Part shown: positions 44,171 to 51,849 of the stretch, piece by piece | How positions within the stretch are numbered: the stretch's first letter is position 1 | How the letters are laid out: each line of letters opens with the position of its first letter | NCBI GenBank assembly: GCA_030432755.1 | Contig: JAUILZ010000020.1 | Location: forward strand, 1-64,000 | Direction of reading: 5' to 3' | Length of the DNA: 64,000 bases | Source: Gammaproteobacteria bacterium | GTDB taxonomy: Bacteria > Pseudomonadota > Gammaproteobacteria > Arenicellales > Poriferihabitantaceae | Position numbers and translations under genes: made by a program | Notes under the pieces: generated by a model | What the model was told of the DNA's origin: nothing | Seen by the model: only the letters and a program-made list of their open reading frames with translations | Databases searched by the model: none

Positions 44171-45127
44171 ATGTCGAGCCGGGCACCGAATCGGTGCTGC
44201 GCGGCAGCGCGTGACCGGGACACGGCACCCGCCGAAGAGAAATTCATTGCACCCGCGGACGGCGTCGTCGACCATTCCTTCGTACACCTTGGCAATGCGG
44301 AGTTCGTGATGGGCTCCGACGATCCGGAAGGCTTTCCGGCGGACGGCGAAGGGCCGCGGCGCGTGGTGCGGTGTTCCGACTATGCCATCGCTGCAAAGGC
44401 CGTCAGCAATGCCGAGTTCCAGCGCTTCATCGATGCCACCGGCTATCAAACCGATGCAGAGCGGTTCGGCTGGTCATTCGTCTTTGCCGGTTGCCTGCCG
44501 GAGCCAGTTCGCGAAGAAACCGCCGAGCGCGTCGCGGGTCTACACTGGTGGCGGCGGGTAGACGGCGCGTGCTGGCAGGCGCCGGAAGGGCCGGGATCCC
44601 ACCTGGGAGATCGCGCGGGTCACCCCGTGGTACATGTCTCCTGGCAGGACGCTGATGCTTACTGCCGCTGGTCCCGCACGCGGTTACCCACCGAGGCCGA
44701 ATGGGAATTCGCAGCCCGCGGCGGTCTCGACGGCCAACGCTATCCCTGGGGCAACGAACTGCACCCGGATGGCGCGCATCGCTGCAATATCTGGCAAGGT
44801 AGCTTTCCTGACCGCAACACGCTGGAAGATGGATGGTTCGCCACCGCGCCCGTCGATGCATTCGAACCCAATGGCTTTGGCCTGTACAACGTCTGCGGCA
44901 ATGTCTGGGAATGGTGTGCTGACTGGTTCACCCCCAACTATCACCACGTGACACCGGCAGACGACCCTCGCTACATCGTGCCGTCCGGCAGCCGCTCGAT
45001 GCGCGGCGGCTCGTTCCTTTGCCACTACACCTACTGCAACCGGTACCGCGTTGCCGCGCGCAGTTCCAACACCCCCGACAGTTCGACCAATCACTGCGGA
45101 TTCCGGGTCGTGGCGGCGAATCCCTGA
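44171..45127 (+). CDS. formylglycine-generating enzyme (sulfatase maturase)
   Basis: Copper-dependent oxidase of the FGE/SUMF1 family that converts the active-site cysteine of type I sulfatases to formylglycine. Motifs: GNAEFVMGSDDPEGFPADGE, HPVVHVSWQDADAYCRW, RLPTEAEWEFAARGG, YPWGNEL, FGLYNVCGNVWEWCADWF. Crucially, the catalytic segment FLCHYTYCNRYRVAARS keeps both copper-ligating cysteines, so this is a true FGE, not just a generic SUMF1-domain protein. ATG 44171 gives 318 residues. ATG 44126, overlapping the sulfatase gene, has its GGAGG directly abutting the start codon, so it is less likely. The pairing with the sulfatase is functionally coherent. Confidence 0.92.
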   Translation: MSSRAPNRCCAAARDRDTAPAEEKFIAPADGVVDHSFVHLGNAEFVMGSDDPEGFPADGEGPRRVVRCSDYAIAAKAVSNAEFQRFIDATGYQTDAERFGWSFVFAGCLPEPVREETAERVAGLHWWRRVDGACWQAPEGPGSHLGDRAGHPVVHVSWQDADAYCRWSRTRLPTEAEWEFAARGGLDGQRYPWGNELHPDGAHRCNIWQGSFPDRNTLEDGWFATAPVDAFEPNGFGLYNVCGNVWEWCADWFTPNYHHVTPADDPRYIVPSGSRSMRGGSFLCHYTYCNRYRVAARSSNTPDSSTNHCGFRVVAANP

Positions 45128-45242
45128 TCCGCCGTCTCCCCGACCATTCCCGTCCCCACCGCCGACCGGCTTCCCGGCGCACCGGCATTGCCCCCGGAAA
45201 CTACCCGGCCCCACCATTTGCGCACCATTTCAGAACAATACG

Positions 45243-45257
45243 GCACCATTATGGTGC
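45243..45257 (+). promoter_or_regulatory. NtrC-binding site upstream of glnK-amtB
   Basis: Perfect palindrome GCACCATTATGGTGC, matching the NtrC consensus GCACC-N5-GGTGC. It lies about 80 nt upstream of the sigma-54 promoter. A weaker GCACC half-site is at 45222-45226. Confidence 0.85.
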
Positions 45258-45320
45258 ACAAAGTTGATGCGCGCCCCGATGCACAATCCTATCTCCCTGT
45301 ATTACATCAGTTTTTCGAGT

Positions 45321-45336
45321 TGGCACGATGGTTGCA
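45321..45336 (+). promoter_or_regulatory. sigma-54 promoter of glnK-amtB
   Basis: TGGCACG-ATGG-TTGCA matches the -24/-12 sigma-54 consensus (TGGCAC-N5-TTGC). Transcription start is expected about 12 nt downstream of the GC element, near 45346, roughly 45 nt before the gene. Confidence 0.9.
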
Positions 45337-45350
45337 TAGTGGGTGCCTAG

Positions 45351-45731
<381 letters not shown>

Positions 45732-45749
45732 CCGCAGAGGATTCTTACC

Positions 45750-47021
45750 GTGGAAAACAATATTTTTCATCTTCAATACGCCATCGACACGTTCTACTTC
45801 CTGGTCTGTGGCGCCCTCGTCATGTGGATGGCGGCAGGCTTTTCGATGCTCGAGGCCGGCATGGTCCGCGCCAAGAACACCACCGAGATCCTCGCCAAGA
45901 ACGTGGCGCTCTACGCAATCTCCTGCATCATGTACATGGTCTGCGGGTACGCCATCATGTACGGCGGGGAATGGTTCCTGGCCGGCATGGGCGATATCGA
46001 CACCGACGCCGTGCTGGGTGACTTCGCCGCGCGCGAGGACGGCTTCACCGGCGGCTCCATCTACTCCGGCGCCTCCGACTTCTTCTTCCAGGTCGTTTTT
46101 GTCGCCACCGCAATGTCCATCGTCTCCGGCGCCGTGGCCGAACGGATGAAGCTCTGGGCTTTCCTGTTGTTCGCCGTGGTGATGACCGCGTTCATCTACC
46201 CGATGGAAGGTGGCTGGACCTGGGGCGGCAACTCCGTCTTCGGCATGTACAACCTGGGGGACCTCGGCTTCAGTGACTTCGCCGGTTCCGGCATCGTTCA
46301 CATGGCCGGCGCAGCCGCCGCGCTTGCCGGCGTGATCTTCCTCGGCCCCCGCAAGGGCAAGTACGGCAAGGACGGCAGCGTTCGCGCCATGCCCGGCGCC
46401 AACATGCCGCTCGCCACGATCGGTACCTTCATCCTCTGGATGGGCTGGTTCGGCTTCAACGGCGGTTCCGTGCTCAAGCTCGGCGACATCGGCAATGCCC
46501 ACGCGGTCGCCATGGTGTTCCTCAACACCAACACCGCCGCCGCCGGTGGCGCCATCGCCGCCCTGATAGTCGCCAAGCTGCTCTACGGCAAGGCCGACCT
46601 CACCATGCTGCTGAATGGCGCGCTCGCCGGTCTCGTGGCCATCACCGCGGAACCCTCCACCCCGTCCGCCCTGACCGCCACCATCTGGGGCGCGCTCGGC
46701 GGCGTACTGGTGGTATTCAGCATCCGCATGTTCGACAAACTGAAGATCGACGATCCTGTCGGCGCCATCTCGGTGCACGGCACCTGCGGCCTGCTCGGCC
46801 TGCTGCTGGTTCCGCTGACCAATGACGGCGCGACCTTCAGCGGCCAGATCATCGGCGCCCTCACCATCTTCGTCTGGGTGTTCGTCGCGAGCGCCATCGT
46901 CTGGTTGATCCTGAAAGCCACCATGGGCATCCGGGTCAGCGAGGAAGACGAGTACGAAGGCATGGACATGGCGGACTGCGGTATCGAGGCATACCCCGAG
47001 TTCACCCGCGTCACGGTCTGA
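45750..47021 (+). CDS. amtB: ammonium transporter
   Basis: Ammonium channel/transporter of 423 residues with eleven predicted TM helices. It begins directly with IDTFYFLVCGALVMWMAAGFSMLEAGMVRAKNT-like TM1 (no separate signal peptide, unlike E. coli AmtB). Family blocks include DFAGSGIVHMAGAAAALAG with the pore His, WMGWFGFNGGS, and ISVHGTCGLLGLLLVP with the second pore His. The C-terminal tail ends GIEAYPEFTRVTV, the conserved GlnK-contact tail. GTG 45750 is the likely start, 18 nt after glnK. Confidence 0.96.
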   Translation: MENNIFHLQYAIDTFYFLVCGALVMWMAAGFSMLEAGMVRAKNTTEILAKNVALYAISCIMYMVCGYAIMYGGEWFLAGMGDIDTDAVLGDFAAREDGFTGGSIYSGASDFFFQVVFVATAMSIVSGAVAERMKLWAFLLFAVVMTAFIYPMEGGWTWGGNSVFGMYNLGDLGFSDFAGSGIVHMAGAAAALAGVIFLGPRKGKYGKDGSVRAMPGANMPLATIGTFILWMGWFGFNGGSVLKLGDIGNAHAVAMVFLNTNTAAAGGAIAALIVAKLLYGKADLTMLLNGALAGLVAITAEPSTPSALTATIWGALGGVLVVFSIRMFDKLKIDDPVGAISVHGTCGLLGLLLVPLTNDGATFSGQIIGALTIFVWVFVASAIVWLILKATMGIRVSEEDEYEGMDMADCGIEAYPEFTRVTV

Positions 47022-47050
47022 AAACCCTGATAAACCTCTGTTGGTTGTTG

Positions 47051-47076
47051 AACGCCCCGCAAGGGGCGTTTTTTTT
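47051..47076 (+). terminator. intrinsic terminator after amtB
   Basis: AACGCCCC-GCAA-GGGGCGTT followed by a T-run (eight Ts in all). A textbook rho-independent terminator 30 nt after the amtB stop; it also ends transcription toward the convergent yciI-like gene region. Confidence 0.95.
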
Positions 47077-47126
47077 GCCTCCACGAAACAGGATGGCTTC
47101 ACGTTTCCGCACCCGCGCGACAGCGC

Positions 47127-47417
47127 TCAATCCGGTTGCAGGAAGCGCATCCGCTCGTCCACCCGCGCCGGGCTCACCGATTCGATCGATACGCTCACCA
47201 CACCCTCCGTAACGAAGGGATCCTCGGTGACCCGGGCCTCCAGGGCATCCCGGTCCATGCCATGGGCAAGCACGAATCCGCCCAGGCCGCTCGCCAGGCT
47301 GCCGGACAGCAGGAAGGCGCCGTCGGCGAAGCCCTGGTCGAGCCAGGCCTTGTGTCCCGCCATGTATTCGGCTGCCTTGTGCTTGTGTTCGGTGAATTTC
47401 AAGGTGATCGTATGCAT
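47127..47417 (-). CDS. YciI-family protein
   Basis: A 96-residue ferredoxin-like-fold protein: MHTITLKFTEHKHKAAEYMAG at the start, then SGSLASGLGGFVLAHGMDRDAL and EDPFVTEGVVSVSIE. The DPF segment and conserved His are usual for YciI/YCII proteins. No established reaction; related proteins include dehalogenase-like enzymes. It follows the TetR gene by 15 nt on the same strand, so the two probably form an operon controlled by the palindrome upstream of tetR. Confidence 0.85.
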   Translation of the reverse strand: MHTITLKFTEHKHKAAEYMAGHKAWLDQGFADGAFLLSGSLASGLGGFVLAHGMDRDALEARVTEDPFVTEGVVSVSIESVSPARVDERMRFLQPD

Positions 47418-47432
47418 GAATGTTCTCCGTTC

Positions 47433-48011
47433 TCAGTGCACTGGATTGTTTGCCGAGAACTGCAGTAACCAGTTCTCAAGATCATCGACTTCGCGGCGGA
47501 CGAATGCCTCGTCCTGGAACGTACTGGCAAGGGTGGACACCCCCTGGCTGCGCGCGAGCACGTGCATTGCCAGCGGACCGGCCTCGTCGCCGCATCCGAG
47601 TTCGGTGAACTGCCGCCGCAGCCAGCGCTGGAACAGGACGAACAGTTCGTTCGCCCTGCCCCTTGCCGGATGCGCCAGCTTGCCGAGTTCGGCGCACAAC
47701 GTTCCCACCGGGCAGCCGTAGCGCTCGATCAGCGCGCGGTTGTCGATCAGGATGTGCACGAAAGCCCGGATCCGCCCGAGCGGCGTGTCGTTGTCAGCTT
47801 TCCATGCGCCCAGCATGTCACGGGTCCTGTCGAGGCGTCGCTCGATTACCGCGTCGAGGATGTCGTTCTTGGTGCGGAAGTGGTGATAGAAGTTGCCACG
47901 GGATATCCCCACTGAATCCGCTATTTGGGCGAACGAGGTGTGCTCGAAGCCGTGCTCGTAGATCAATTGGTCCGCCGCGTCGACGATGCGCTCCCGGGTG
48001 GTGCTTGGCAT
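47433..48011 (-). CDS. TetR-family transcription regulator
   Basis: 192-residue repressor from ATG 48011 (MPSTTRERIVDAADQL). The N-terminal helix-turn-helix reads TSFAQIADSVGISRGNFYHHF, the TetR signature; the C-terminal ligand-binding domain resembles the TetR_C group of AcrR/NemR-like regulators. The frame opens further upstream to 48101, but that would read through the operator palindrome, so the shorter start is preferred. Probably autoregulates itself and the YciI gene. Confidence 0.9.
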   Translation of the reverse strand: MPSTTRERIVDAADQLIYEHGFEHTSFAQIADSVGISRGNFYHHFRTKNDILDAVIERRLDRTRDMLGAWKADNDTPLGRIRAFVHILIDNRALIERYGCPVGTLCAELGKLAHPARGRANELFVLFQRWLRRQFTELGCGDEAGPLAMHVLARSQGVSTLASTFQDEAFVRREVDDLENWLLQFSANNPVH

Positions 48012-48048
48012 CTGGTTGTTCCCTGACCGAGCTTGTGGTTTTTCGGAG

Positions 48049-48068
48049 ATTAGGACAATTGTCCTAAT
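48049..48068. promoter_or_regulatory. 20-bp palindromic operator
   Basis: ATTAGGACAATTGTCCTAAT is a perfect 20-bp palindrome located 38 nt upstream of the tetR start and 85 nt upstream of the divergent hemH start. TetR-family regulators commonly bind such sites in their own promoter. TTAGGACAATTGTCCTAA also supplies AT-rich -10/-35-like elements. Confidence 0.8.
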
Positions 48069-48152
48069 TCTGTCAACGGCGACTACCAGGTTCGAAATCA
48101 CTTTGACGCGGCCTCCACTACAATACCGGCTGCCATAACAATTACATGATCA

Positions 48153-49202
48153 GTGTCCCAATCCCAACAAGGTTCTGAGCGGCCGGACCAGGCCGCCGGC
48201 GATGCCATTGGCGTCCTGCTCGTCAATCTCGGCACCCCTGCAAGCCCGTCCAACGGTGACGTGCGCGCCTTCCTGAAGGAATTTCTCGGCGATCCTCGGG
48301 TAGTGGAGGGCAACCGGGTGCTCTGGTGGCTGGTGTTGAACGGCGTCATTCTCACTACCCGCCCGCGGCGCTCTGCGAAGGCCTACGCGAAGGTCTGGGG
48401 TGACGATGGCTCGCCCCTGCTGACGATCTCGATACGCCAGGCGGATGCGCTCCGTGAAGCACTCGCCGGGCAAGCGGTGGTGGAACTCGCGATGCGCTAC
48501 GGCAAGCCGTCCATCGCCGATGGGCTGGCGCAACTGAGGCAGGCGGGCGTCTCCCGTGTCCTGGTGCTGCCCCTTTACCCGCAGTACTCCGCCACCACCA
48601 CCGCCTCGGTGTTCGATGGCGTGGCACAGGCTCTCGAGCGGGAACGCAGTCTTCCGGAGCTGCGTTTCGTCAATCGCTACCACAACGATCCGGCATATAT
48701 CGATGCGCTGTCGGACAGCGTGCGCGCGCATCAGGCTGAGCATGGAGAAGCCGACCTGCTATTGATGTCCTTTCATGGAATCCCGCAGGAATACGTGGAC
48801 CGGGGAGATCCCTACTACGTCGAATGCCAGGAGAGCGCCCGACTACTGGCCGCGAATCTTGGCCTCGACGAATCTCGGTGGAAACTGTCGTTCCAGTCCC
48901 GCCTCGGACCACGGCAATGGCTTCAGCCCTATACCGACGAAACGCTAGGGGAACTGGCGGCCAGCGGAACGAAATCGGTGCAGGTGATCTGCCCCGGGTT
49001 CAGCGTGGACTGCCTCGAGACGCTGGAGGAAATCGCCATCGAGAACCGCGAGGTGTTCCTGTCATCCGGCGGCGAGCGCTACGAGTACATACCCTGCCTC
49101 AATGACCAGCCCGCGCATATCGACATGATGCGGCAGCTCGTCCTGCGCAATATCGAGGGATGGGACTGGCGTCAGAGTGGTTCCACCGAAACGCCAGCGT
49201 AG
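48153..49202 (+). CDS. hemH: ferrochelatase
   Basis: Inserts Fe(II) into protoporphyrin IX, the last step of haem synthesis. The 349 residues from GTG 48153 include GVLLVNLGTPASPSNGDVRAFL, LPLYPQYSATTTASVFDGV, the catalytic His in LLMSFHGIPQEYVDRGDPY near residue 207, and VQVICPGFSVDCLETLEEI with the conserved glutamates. The last residues (GSTETPA and stop) are encoded by the beginning of a family-A repeat, so the original C-terminus may have been replaced. Confidence 0.95.
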   Translation: MSQSQQGSERPDQAAGDAIGVLLVNLGTPASPSNGDVRAFLKEFLGDPRVVEGNRVLWWLVLNGVILTTRPRRSAKAYAKVWGDDGSPLLTISIRQADALREALAGQAVVELAMRYGKPSIADGLAQLRQAGVSRVLVLPLYPQYSATTTASVFDGVAQALERERSLPELRFVNRYHNDPAYIDALSDSVRAHQAEHGEADLLLMSFHGIPQEYVDRGDPYYVECQESARLLAANLGLDESRWKLSFQSRLGPRQWLQPYTDETLGELAASGTKSVQVICPGFSVDCLETLEEIAIENREVFLSSGGERYEYIPCLNDQPAHIDMMRQLVLRNIEGWDWRQSGSTETPA

Positions 49203-49411
49203 GTTTACCCCAGCGCAGGCTGGGGCCCGCGTCCATGATATTCCACCGAAACGCCAGCGCAGGCTGGCGTCCATGTGGCGGTTTCGCAGGATGTCAGATG
49301 GATTCCAGCTTTCGCTGGAATTGCGATTTGAAACGCCAGCGAAGGTTTATCCCAGAGCAGGTTGGGGCCCGCGTCCATGATATTCCACCGAAATGCCAGC
49401 GTCGGTTTATC
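49181..49411. repeat. family-A repeat locus 3 (mosaic)
   Basis: Fills the whole gap between convergent hemH and cysH and overlaps the hemH 3' end. Modules: TTCCACCGAAACGCCAGCG three times (49181, 49240 and, with a T change, 49383), the hairpin CCCCAGC-GCAG-GCTGGGG, GCCCGCGTCCATGATATTCC twice, and a perfect 20-nt hairpin ATTCCAGC-TTTC-GCTGGAAT at 49302-49321. It abuts the cysH stop codon directly. Confidence 0.9.
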
Positions 49412-50164
49412 TCAGGCCGCGCCGCGGTTCGCCGCGTGCAACCCGCATTCCTTCTTCTCCACCGACTCCCACCACCAGCGTCCCTCGCGTTCATGCTGGT
49501 TCGGCAGCACCGCGCGGGTGCAGGGCTGGCAACCGATACTGGTAAATCCGCGCGCATGCAGCGGGTTATAGGGAACGTCGTGCTCGCGGATGTAGGCCCA
49601 CACCCGCTCCGAACTCCACAGCGCCAGCGGATTGAATTTCGCCAGGCTGCCGTTGCGTCCGTTGAAGGCGGCGTCCGTCTCCGCCACCGCGATCCGGTCG
49701 CGGGTGCCAATACTCTGGTCGCGCCGCTGACCGGTGATCCAGCCGTCCAGGGTGGCGAGCTTGCGTCGCAGCGGCGCCACCTTGCGGATGCGGCAGCACT
49801 CGGAGTGGCCATCCTGGTAGAAACTGAACAGCCCTTTTTCGCGCACAAGGGCCTGCAGCTCGGTGTGGTCGGGCGAGAGGATCTCGAGGTCGATGTCGTA
49901 ATGCGATCGCACCTGTTCGATGTACTCGTAGGTCTCGGGGTGGAGCCGGCCGGTGTCGAGGCTGAAGACTGACAACCTGTCGTGATCCACCCTGCCCTTG
50001 CCGGCCCTGGCCAGCCGGCAGGCCATGTCGATCAGCACCACGTCCTCGGCGCCGCTGAAGGAAATCGCGAGTTCGTCCACGTGGCGCAGCGCCCATTCGA
50101 TGACCCCCTGGGCGTCGTCCGTCTCCGCCGGAAACTCCGGCTGCCGGGTCGGCAGGATGTACAT
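49412..50164 (-). CDS. cysH: assimilatory adenylylsulfate (APS) reductase
   Basis: Reduces APS to sulfite with thioredoxin. The 250 residues share the CysH fold ([36 protein letters not shown]). They also carry the two cysteine pairs ECCRIRK and GCQPCTR that ligate a [4Fe-4S] cluster in APS-type enzymes, and the C-terminal catalytic KKECGLH. E. coli-type PAPS reductases lack the cluster pairs, so APS is the predicted substrate. It stands alone, without cysND or cysI, behind an A/T-rich promoter region. Confidence 0.93.
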   Translation of the reverse strand: MYILPTRQPEFPAETDDAQGVIEWALRHVDELAISFSGAEDVVLIDMACRLARAGKGRVDHDRLSVFSLDTGRLHPETYEYIEQVRSHYDIDLEILSPDHTELQALVREKGLFSFYQDGHSECCRIRKVAPLRRKLATLDGWITGQRRDQSIGTRDRIAVAETDAAFNGRNGSLAKFNPLALWSSERVWAYIREHDVPYNPLHARGFTSIGCQPCTRAVLPNQHEREGRWWWESVEKKECGLHAANRGAA

Positions 50165-50518
50165 TTTTTACTCCATATAAAGTTTTGATGTCCGTATAAA
50201 TCTTATTATCTTTGGTTCAGGCTGTTAAGTAGCCACAGACATTTTAGTAGAAGATAATACTATCTAGATGGCTATAATCCTTTTTTAAAGAACATTATGT
50301 CTACCAATTCCTTGAATGTAATTATTTTTTTCTTTCCAAGCTGACTGCAAAAAATCCCTCGTATATAACGACGGGAAGGTCCGGGGTGGACTAGCGCCTG
50401 TCACAGGGCGCGGATTCGCCGGCACACTTGGGCAAATGGGGCGTATCCCGTCTCCAGATACCCGATCTCCTGGATCGCGGCTCAGGTCGCAGTCGACGGG
50501 TCGAAGGCGACTACAGGC
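50165..50518. other. A/T-rich intergenic island
   Basis: A 354-nt gap between cysH and beta-helix copy 4, both on the minus strand. By hand count, 50181-50340 is only about 29% G+C, far below its surroundings. It has several TATAAT-like boxes (for example 50273-50278) that may serve cysH, and the terminator of copy 4. No gene is supportable. Confidence 0.6.
50349..50375 (-). terminator. intrinsic terminator downstream of beta-helix copy 4
   Basis: Read on the minus strand: CCC-(G)-TCGT-TATAT-ACGA-GGG followed by A and a run of six Ts. The stem has one bulged base. It lies about 140 nt beyond the stop of copy 4 and before cysH. Confidence 0.7.
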
Positions 50519-51748
50519 TCAGAGCATCTTTGCCCTGTTGACCTTCAGCCGGCCCGGTTTGCCCGGTAGCCCGCCGATATGGGTCATGGAACCACAATCC
50601 TGGTCCCCGGCGGCAAAGAAATGCTTCGAATAGCTCACGTTGACCACCGACTGGTTCGAAATGCCGCAGGCGGGATTGGACCCGTCGGTGAAATAGGTGC
50701 TGTTGCGCCGGATCGTTGGATTGACGACACCGGAGTCAAGACGGATACCCATCAAGTCACTCTGGACCACCGTGTTCGAATCGATACGGCCATTGACCAA
50801 CTGTTCCAGCACAATGCCGAAGTTTCCGCTGCCCACCACCAGGTTGCCCATCACCCTGGGCGATTTCGAGAAGGTGTCCTGATCGACGTACAACGCGCTG
50901 TAGTTCGATCCGAGCGAGGCATTGTCGGTCAGGATGTTTCCCTGGATGGTTGCACCGTCCGCGTCATTCACCCGGAGACCCCACCTGTCGGTATCCAGCA
51001 CCACGTTGTTGACGATTTTCGACCGCTTGCCTCGAACAGACATGTATCCACCGCCGAATACCGACAGGTTGCGGTCCACGGTATTTGATTCACCATTCTC
51101 AAATATGGCGACAATCCCGGAGTCAACGAAAGTGTTTTCCCGGATGATGGACTTGTCGCAGGAACAGGTCAGGTCGTCGTTTGCATTGTCCACGAAGAGG
51201 TTGTGCCTGATCTGGATTCTGTCCCCCTGGGCGAAAACTCCATAGTCGTTGCCGGTCAGCGAGTTTCCCTCGATCCTGACCCGGTCCATGTGGTTGCTGA
51301 ACTCGATCCCGAAGCCAAGTTCATCCGTTGCGCCGCGCAATGTGAACCCCTTGCCTTTTCTACCGATTCGGACTTTTGGCCTGGCGATGCCGATAACCGT
51401 GTTGCCGGAGGGTGACTCAACGATCGTGCCATGCCGTCCCGCGGTGGATTCCAGCCTGAGCCCGTCCAACGGGCCATCCAGCCCGTTATTGATGTAGATT
51501 GACTCCCGGTAAATTCCCGGGCCCACGACGATCCTGCCGTTCTTTTTCGACAGGTTGACCGCGTGCGCAATGTGCAGGCACGGCAGGGCCTTGCTGCAAG
51601 TGGCATTCACGGTACCGGACTTGTCTACATATAACGTTGCCGCCCTGGAAAGCGCTGGAAACAACATCAACACAGCGAGCAGCAGCCAACACAATCCGTG
51701 GAAATCCTGCCTGGATGCAGAAGGGTATCGTGATCCGTGATTGATCAT
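50519..51748 (-). CDS. secreted right-handed beta-helix protein, copy 4
   Basis: 409 residues, paralogous to the cluster at 12.5-16.4 kb although about 35 kb away. A signal peptide with a long n-region (WLLLAVLMLFPALSRA-A) precedes TLYVDKSGTVNATC and a second Cys (C-x5-C), GPGIY, LDGLRLESTAGRHGTIVES (nearly identical to copy 1) and IGRKGKGFTLRG. Helix rungs follow (IEGNSLTGNDYGV, IRENTFVDSGIV, IQGNILTDNAS), including a CSC motif where copies 1 and 2 have CxxC. Cap: CGISN, YSKHFFAAGDQDC, then GRLKVNRAKML. Start ATG 51748 is preferred to 51802, which would read through the promoter. Function unknown. Confidence 0.85.
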   Translation of the reverse strand: MINHGSRYPSASRQDFHGLCWLLLAVLMLFPALSRAATLYVDKSGTVNATCSKALPCLHIAHAVNLSKKNGRIVVGPGIYRESIYINNGLDGPLDGLRLESTAGRHGTIVESPSGNTVIGIARPKVRIGRKGKGFTLRGATDELGFGIEFSNHMDRVRIEGNSLTGNDYGVFAQGDRIQIRHNLFVDNANDDLTCSCDKSIIRENTFVDSGIVAIFENGESNTVDRNLSVFGGGYMSVRGKRSKIVNNVVLDTDRWGLRVNDADGATIQGNILTDNASLGSNYSALYVDQDTFSKSPRVMGNLVVGSGNFGIVLEQLVNGRIDSNTVVQSDLMGIRLDSGVVNPTIRRNSTYFTDGSNPACGISNQSVVNVSYSKHFFAAGDQDCGSMTHIGGLPGKPGRLKVNRAKML

Positions 51749-51780
51749 CGCCTGACACCTTGTCTCTGGATACAAGACCG

Positions 51781-51825
51781 AGTATATCCGACGGTTCGGC
51801 ACCCTCGTCTGTGATGCGCGTCACA
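51781..51825 (-). promoter_or_regulatory. Crp-type site and -10 box of beta-helix copy 4
   Basis: A perfect TGTGA-N6-TCACA palindrome arm pair at 51810-51825. On the minus strand GATATACT follows, with GATATA starting 37 nt from the first base of the site, exactly as GATAAT does upstream of copy 3. The predicted transcription start near 51774-51776 places the site at about -41.5 to -43.5 (class II). Confidence 0.7.
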
Positions 51826-51849
51826 ATGCGGTGAATCGTAGGCGCGCCG

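Noticed and set aside
12504..45127. Link between the beta-helix proteins and the sulfatase operon as one glycan-degrading system
   Set aside because: Attractive but unsupported: they are far apart, share no regulator site I can see, and the helix proteins lack lyase motifs.
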